This document shows, one piece after another, positions 60,411-64,000 of a stretch of 64,000 bases of DNA (position 1 is the stretch's first letter; each line of letters begins with the position of its first letter). The stretch is taken from assembly GCA_043777675.1 (NCBI GenBank), contig JAYWHR010000031.1, positions 1-64,000 of the forward strand, written 5' to 3'. A model generated the notes under the pieces. It saw only the letters and a list, made by a program, of their open reading frames with translations, was not told the origin of the DNA and ran no database searches. A program made the position numbers and the translations under genes. This stretch comes from JANMDU01 sp043777675. GTDB taxonomy: Bacteria; Pseudomonadota; Gammaproteobacteria; Burkholderiales; Burkholderiaceae_C.

Positions 60411-60911
60411 TCACTGCATTGCTTCAAGGGTTTGGTCCCAGGCCCGTAGATGCTCGTGCTTCACGGATGGCAGATTCCCTGCAATTTCTATCGGAGAGAT
60501 GGTCACCGAGCCTCTCTTGAACTTCATTTTCACCAGAACTTCACCGTGTTGTTGATTCTGCAAGAAGAGAGCGTGGGAGAAGTATGCACACTTCTCATCC
60601 GCGTAGATGATGCTGGTCTCGACGCGTACGCGCCTAAACATTCTGATCGGCCTCATGAACTTCACGAGTTGCGATGCATTGACAAAGTGAATGCTGCTGC
60701 GCATCAGCTTGCCGATGAGCTTCGTTTTGATCAAAAAGTCGACTTGGGCTGATTCAACGAGTTGCAGATACTTGTCACTCTTTAGCACGCTCGCACCGCA
60801 GTCGAAAGGCGTGACCAGAAAATAGCAACTGACACGTGACTGTGCATCGAATCGGCCGCGAGCAAAGAGCGCCCAAATGAGCGTGAATAGATTTCTGATG
60901 AGGCCGGACAC
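60411..60911 (-). CDS. Thioesterase-like (hot-dog, THEM6-type) protein, cassette-borne
   Basis: 166 residues from a GTG, with AAGGAGC 8 nt upstream. A hydrophobic N-terminal helix, FDCGASVLKSDKYLQLVESAQVDF, and the beta part RRVRVETSIIYADEKCAYFSHALF resemble the acyl-CoA thioesterase-like / THEM6 hot-dog family. The Asp or Glu of the active helix is probably in NASQLVKFMRPI context, but I cannot fix it. The stop lies within 2 bases of its attC, as usual for cassette genes. Confidence 0.72.
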   Translation of the reverse strand: MSGLIRNLFTLIWALFARGRFDAQSRVSCYFLVTPFDCGASVLKSDKYLQLVESAQVDFLIKTKLIGKLMRSSIHFVNASQLVKFMRPIRMFRRVRVETSIIYADEKCAYFSHALFLQNQQHGEVLVKMKFKRGSVTISPIEIAGNLPSVKHEHLRAWDQTLEAMQ

Positions 60912-60927
60912 TGCGCTCCTTGGTGAG

Positions 60928-61000
60928 TTCTAACGTTTGACATGAGGGGTGACTAAAAGGCGTAGCCTTTTTAGGCATCCCCTCGATGGAAGGGTTAGGC
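60928..61000 (-). repeat. attC site of the LprI-like cassette (73 bp)
   Basis: On the minus strand GCCTAACCCTTCCATCGAGG begins the site and TCAAACGTTAGAA ends it. ATGAGGGG/CCCCTCGAT and a TAAAAAGGC/GCCTTTTA hairpin form the stem. It resembles attC sites of environmental integrons that I recall from Pseudomonas and related groups. Confidence 0.95.
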
Positions 61001-61089
61001 GTCACTGTGCCTCCATGTGGGTGACATTTCCGAGAGCCTTGCGCCCGCCGACCTTAGCGATAGTTGCAATATGCTACCGAGCAGCAAAA

Positions 61090-61485
61090 TCAGCCTTCCA
61101 ACCACTTGAGTAGCTCTTTGGTTCGTTGCTCAGTACGTTCCGTAAGGCAGCCAAAGTACACGGCGCCGCGAATTGTGCCGCGCTCGTGCAACGTGAGTTG
61201 ACCTTTGCAATCGCTGTCTCGGAACTTGACCCAGTTGCGTTGGGCCTCAATCAGGTTCTTTTTGACATCTGCGTAGTTGGTGGTATCGGTCTTGTCGTCC
61301 GCCGCCAAGCTTTTGAGGAGCTTCTGATACGCAGCATTCAGCTCTTTGTCTTTCTTTGCGAGGGTCAACTTTCCACACTCGTTAATCTCAAGCGTATTCC
61401 GTTGAGTCGCGCACGGATCGGCAACTTGCGCAGCGGCACTCGTGGCTGCGAGTGTGAATAAAACGGCTAGTAGGTTGTGCTTCAT
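61090..61485 (-). CDS. Lysozyme-inhibitor LprI-like periplasmic protein (DUF1311), cassette-borne
   Basis: 131 residues from ATG 61485. Signal peptide MKHNLLAVLFTLAATSAAAQ, then the DUF1311 domain with four Cys: DPCATQRNTLEINECGKLTLAKKDKELNAAY, WVKFRDSDCKG and YFGCLTERTEQRTKEL. Homologues include LprI-type inhibitors of lysozyme. The ATG is 12 nt downstream of the attC4 core GTTAGGC, so this is the first gene of its cassette. Confidence 0.87.
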   Translation of the reverse strand: MKHNLLAVLFTLAATSAAAQVADPCATQRNTLEINECGKLTLAKKDKELNAAYQKLLKSLAADDKTDTTNYADVKKNLIEAQRNWVKFRDSDCKGQLTLHERGTIRGAVYFGCLTERTEQRTKELLKWLEG

Positions 61486-61497
61486 GTTGTTCGTGAC

Positions 61498-61581
61498 GCC
61501 TAACGAATAGCGTTTATCAGTCGCGAGACCAAGTTGATAGAAACCAAGAGTGCCTCCTGCGACAGATAAACCTTGTTGGAC
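61498..61581 (-). repeat. attC site of an upstream, interrupted cassette (84 bp)
   Basis: On the minus strand R'' is GTCCAAC and R' is GTTAGGC. GTTTATCTGTCGC pairs with GCGACTGATAAAC, and the inside folds further. Its own cassette should start with TTGGAC, but the upstream sequence runs into the IS91-type element, so the cassette was cut. Confidence 0.8.
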
Positions 61582-61839
61582 TGAACCACCTGAGGTGGTT
61601 GCATGCAAAGGGGAATGAAATCTCCCGTCCCTTGCTTGAAGTAAATTATGGCGCAGATTGGCGCATGTGGCTACGATTAAAGGACTTCTTGCGCGATTGC
61701 AGCGCTGCCCAATACGCCAAAGAACAGCCCTGACTGCTCCAACCCACGATCTGTTTGCCATTCGTCCCTACGCCGCCTGCGCAGCAGCCCTGCGCTATGA
61801 ATCCAAGCGCAATGCCATCCCTCGCAAGTGCGACATCAT
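61582..61839. other. Junction between cassette cluster and IS91-type element
   Basis: No gene is seen. It holds AACCACC/GGTGGTT (61584-61600) and a GGGA/TCCC hairpin (61611-61625), either the end of the transposon (IS91-family termini carry hairpins) or residue of the cut cassette. CTTGCTTG at 61631 gives CAAG tetranucleotides on the minus strand, a known IS91-type target, so the element may end near there. The exact end is not resolvable without a second copy. Confidence 0.5.
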
Positions 61840-63072
61840 TCATGGCGGCCCCCGGCAACCATTGGCCTGCACCTGCGCACCCGGCGCAGGCAGTCGCGCA
61901 GGCGCACAGATGCTCTGGATGATCTTGAGCTGCCCCAATGCACAGCTTGGGCATTTCACGATGTCAATCGCCTTGATGCGGCGCATGAACTCAGCTGCCG
62001 ACTCTGTTGCTTGCAAGTTGGATACTGGCATAGCCAACGCTGCTCTGGCCTGTGCCAATTTCACCGCCTTGCATCCCGCTGCCAGAAGCCCATAGTGGCG
62101 AATGCGCTTGATCCCCTTGGGCAAGATGTGCAGCATAAAGCGGCGCACAAACTCCACTCCTTGAAGACGCACCCAGCGCTTGCCACCCTGATCGCCGCAG
62201 CGCACCTTGAAAGCGACGTGTTGCGTACCCACAGTTTGAATGCGCTCATTAGAAATCGCGGTGCGATGCGTATAGCGGCTCAAATACTCCAGCACCTGCG
62301 CAGACCCGCCCAGTGCCGCCTTGGCATAGACCACCCAACTGTGCTGGTACAGCGCTGCATGGCGCTTGCGCCAAGCGGCGCTATCGCCTTGCGGATCACG
62401 CGGTATCTGTCCGCTCTGGTGCGCCGCTTGCAAAGCCGCCATGAATTTACCGCGAAACACCTTGGACAGCGCATGCACGGGAAACAGGAAATCAGGCTTG
62501 CGCGTGGGCGTAAGCCAAGCGCCCTGCGCATCCAGCGCTCCGCAGGCCATCACCGCATGCACGTGAATATGGTGCTGCAAATCTTGCGTCCAAGTGTGCA
62601 GCACTAGGCTGAAGGCGGGCATAGCATGATTGGCATGAGTGCCCACGCTGCCGTCCGAACTACCCGCGCCGCCTACCCACCGAGGATTGGCAGCAAACTG
62701 CGATAGCGTCTGCGCTGCACAGGCAAACAAGGTATCGATCACCCAGCGCGGGTGATAGCCGTACAAAGCGTTCAGGCTGTGCGGCAAGGTAAACACCAAA
62801 TGTGCATAGGGCACGGGCAGCACCTGGGCTAGGTGCCCTTGCAGCCACGCCTCTTTGGCGCGTGCGCCGCATTGCGGGCAATGGCGATTGCGACACGAGT
62901 GGTATTGCCAATGGCAGTGGCCACAGGTATCGCAGTCCAGTTGCTGGCCGCCCAGTGCTGGCGTGCGGCAGGCAACGATACCCCGCCACGCCTTGGCTTG
63001 CGCGGTCGACAGCGCATGGGTTGCCAGATACGCCGCGCCAAACTGGCGCAGCACATCGGCCAAATTGGCCAT
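61840..63072 (-). CDS. IS91-family transposase (HUH, Y2-type)
   Basis: 410 residues. N-terminal zinc-binding region CDTCGHCHWQYHSCRNRHCPQCGARAKEAW, the HUH motif in LQHHIHVHAVMACG near residue 170 and the catalytic tyrosine region EYLSRYTHRTAIS near 265. IS91 elements move by rolling-circle replication and can carry along adjacent DNA, so a neighbouring cassette array is a plausible cargo. The C-terminus is full length for the family (about 400). Confidence 0.95.
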   Translation of the reverse strand: MANLADVLRQFGAAYLATHALSTAQAKAWRGIVACRTPALGGQQLDCDTCGHCHWQYHSCRNRHCPQCGARAKEAWLQGHLAQVLPVPYAHLVFTLPHSLNALYGYHPRWVIDTLFACAAQTLSQFAANPRWVGGAGSSDGSVGTHANHAMPAFSLVLHTWTQDLQHHIHVHAVMACGALDAQGAWLTPTRKPDFLFPVHALSKVFRGKFMAALQAAHQSGQIPRDPQGDSAAWRKRHAALYQHSWVVYAKAALGGSAQVLEYLSRYTHRTAISNERIQTVGTQHVAFKVRCGDQGGKRWVRLQGVEFVRRFMLHILPKGIKRIRHYGLLAAGCKAVKLAQARAALAMPVSNLQATESAAEFMRRIKAIDIVKCPSCALGQLKIIQSICAPARLPAPGAQVQANGCRGPP

Positions 63073-63101
63073 ACGGATGCTCAGGCGATTTCGAGCTGGC
63101 G

Positions 63102-63962
63102 CTACAGCCTAGGCAGTCCCGCCAGCAGATCCAGCGGATCGATGTCTTTGGGTGCGCGAAACTGTGGGCTGATCAGGTGCAAATATTTGCTGCTCGTACT
63201 GATGTGGCTGTGCCCCAGCAGCTTCTGGATGGTGAACAGATCCACCCCGCCCTCCAGCAAATGGGTGGCAAAGCAGTGGCGCAGGGTGTGGATGCCGCCT
63301 GATTTGGTGATCTGAGCCCGCGAGCGTGCGCCGTGGTAGGCGCGCTGAATCATCTCGATGTTCATCGGTTGCGTGCCTTTGGCGCTGCCAAACAACCAGA
63401 TGCCGGGGCGGGCATAGCGCGTGTAAGCGCGCAGCAGCTCCAGCAGCGTGGGGCTCAAGATGCTGTAGCGGCCTTTGCCGCCCTTACCGCAAGCGATCCG
63501 AATACACATGCGATCCGTGGCGCTGTCGATATCACTCACCCGCAATGCGCAGGCCTCAGATACACGCAGACCGCTGGCGTAGATGGTTTGTAGCAGCATG
63601 CGCCGCACGGGGTGGCTGCAAGCGGCAAACAGGTGGGCAATCTCCTGGCGTGCGAGTACTTCGGGCTGCTTGGCAGGCACTTTGGCAAACGGGACACTAA
63701 ATTGCGTGCGTTCATGTCCCAGCACGGTATGAAACAGAAACTGCGCAGCGCAGGCCGCTTGGTTCATGGTGCTGTAGGACAGCCGCTCATCTTTGACCAT
63801 GTGCAGCAGATAGCTTTGCACGTCCTGCGCGGTGTACGAGGCTGGGTCGCGACGGTAATATTTGGCCATGCGGTAGATGGCGCTGATATAGGATTCTTGG
63901 GTGCTAGCGGCAAAGCCGCGCTGCACCATGGCGTCTTGCATGCGTTGACGTAGGGGTGTCAT
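63102..63962 (-). CDS. Tyrosine recombinase associated with the IS91-type element
   Basis: 286 residues. SAM-like N-terminal domain (STQESYISAIYRMAKYYRRDP), then catalytic Arg in ASGLRVSEACALRVSD, HTLRHCFATHLLEGG (His, Arg) and LGHSHISTSSKYLHL (His, nucleophile Tyr). The integron-integrase I2 patch is absent, so it is not IntI. Such recombinases occur as the first gene of some IS91-like elements. Confidence 0.93.
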   Translation of the reverse strand: MTPLRQRMQDAMVQRGFAASTQESYISAIYRMAKYYRRDPASYTAQDVQSYLLHMVKDERLSYSTMNQAACAAQFLFHTVLGHERTQFSVPFAKVPAKQPEVLARQEIAHLFAACSHPVRRMLLQTIYASGLRVSEACALRVSDIDSATDRMCIRIACGKGGKGRYSILSPTLLELLRAYTRYARPGIWLFGSAKGTQPMNIEMIQRAYHGARSRAQITKSGGIHTLRHCFATHLLEGGVDLFTIQKLLGHSHISTSSKYLHLISPQFRAPKDIDPLDLLAGLPRL

Positions 63963-64000
63963 GAGGTTTCTCCTTCAAGGCTGGGGAAGATTCCCCAAGC

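Larger units (their letters stand above)
59726..61581 (-). mobile_element. Integron-type gene cassette cluster without integrase (CALIN)
   Basis: Four attC sites frame three complete cassettes read on the minus strand: LprI-like (61090-61485), thioesterase-like (60411-60911) and BrnT/BrnA (59787-60294). The test of cassette identity holds for all three: the first bases of each cassette after the G (TTAGGC, TTAGAA, TTAAAT) are complementary to the R'' end of its own attC (GCCTAAC, TTCTAAC, ATTTAAC). No intI gene is visible. On the upstream side the array is cut by an IS91-type element. Confidence 0.92.
61602..64000 (-). mobile_element. IS91-family element with tyrosine recombinase (partial, right edge outside)
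   Basis: Transposase and recombinase genes are on the minus strand, 29 nt apart, recombinase first. The left boundary is approximate; the right end lies beyond the window. The last bases show GGGGAA/TTCCCC (63983-63996) just upstream of the recombinase gene. Confidence 0.7.

Noticed and set aside
63102..63962. Integron integrase (IntI)
   Set aside because: The segment between the catalytic Arg and the HxLR motif is short and lacks the I2 patch characteristic of IntI; the gene pairs with the IS91-type transposase instead.

Overview
The window looks like the chromosome of a betaproteobacterium of the order Burkholderiales, most likely family Comamonadaceae. This is an inference from gene content and order: the atpIBEFHAGD operon, rpsP-rimM-trmD-rplS, earP next to efp with Arg32, pyrR-pyrB-pyrC' after yqgE-ruvX, ubiE/Tim44-like/ubiJ/ubiB, a Bug-type solute receptor, and a DUF3683-type giant FAD/Fe-S protein. 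Base composition is moderate for that group, judged by eye and not computed.

Layout. 1-5916 (minus): F1Fo ATP synthase, with atpD cut by the window edge. 6043-10254: a CopD-like membrane protein, a metallo-beta-lactamase lipoprotein, a BMP/PnrA-type receptor and guanine deaminase. 10264-14249: yqgE, ruvX and pyrimidine genes, including a dihydroorotase-like protein without its metal-binding His pair. 14253-17617: a LOG protein, a weak ORF, two PAP2 phosphatases and a small GYF-like protein. 17757-20931 (minus): efp, its arginine rhamnosyltransferase earP, and miaB. 21048-22877 (minus): two exported proteins, one with a proline-leucine linker built on a hexanucleotide repeat. 23040-29692: a MarR regulator divergent from a 3-hydroxybenzoate/gentisate catabolic set and a TRAP transporter. 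29778-37229: two Nudix hydrolases, the rpsP operon, an acetyltransferase, an AhpD-like protein, a Bug receptor broken by one stop codon, an SDR and a KDPG/KDPGal-type aldolase. 37264-41752 (minus): ugpBAEC. 41958-53667: the giant FAD/Fe-S oxidoreductase, ubiquinone genes, an SSS symporter, FmdB and DUF502 proteins. 53688-58444: aspS, marC, an SDR, an HCCA-isomerase-like protein and a dienelactone hydrolase. 58513-64000 is accessory: a RHH/ParE pair, a PACE transporter, an integron cassette cluster without integrase (four attC sites, three complete cassettes, minus strand), and an IS91-family transposase with a tyrosine recombinase.

Two kinds of structure are not explained by genes. The first is a dispersed repeat of about 45 bp with roughly nineteen copies. 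It has a GCCGGC end, a TGCG centre and a GCTATT/AATAGC stem end. It occurs between genes and also in frame inside earP (twice), ugpC, ubiJ, the FAD/Fe-S fusion, the signal peptide of the MBL lipoprotein and the C-terminus of the aldolase, and it appears to contain the ubiE start codon. The second is a pair of structured elements of about 140 nt between the Tim44-like gene and ubiJ. They share a core, lie in opposite orientation, and have unrelated but self-complementary outer stems. These, with the cassette cluster, are the items most worth checking.
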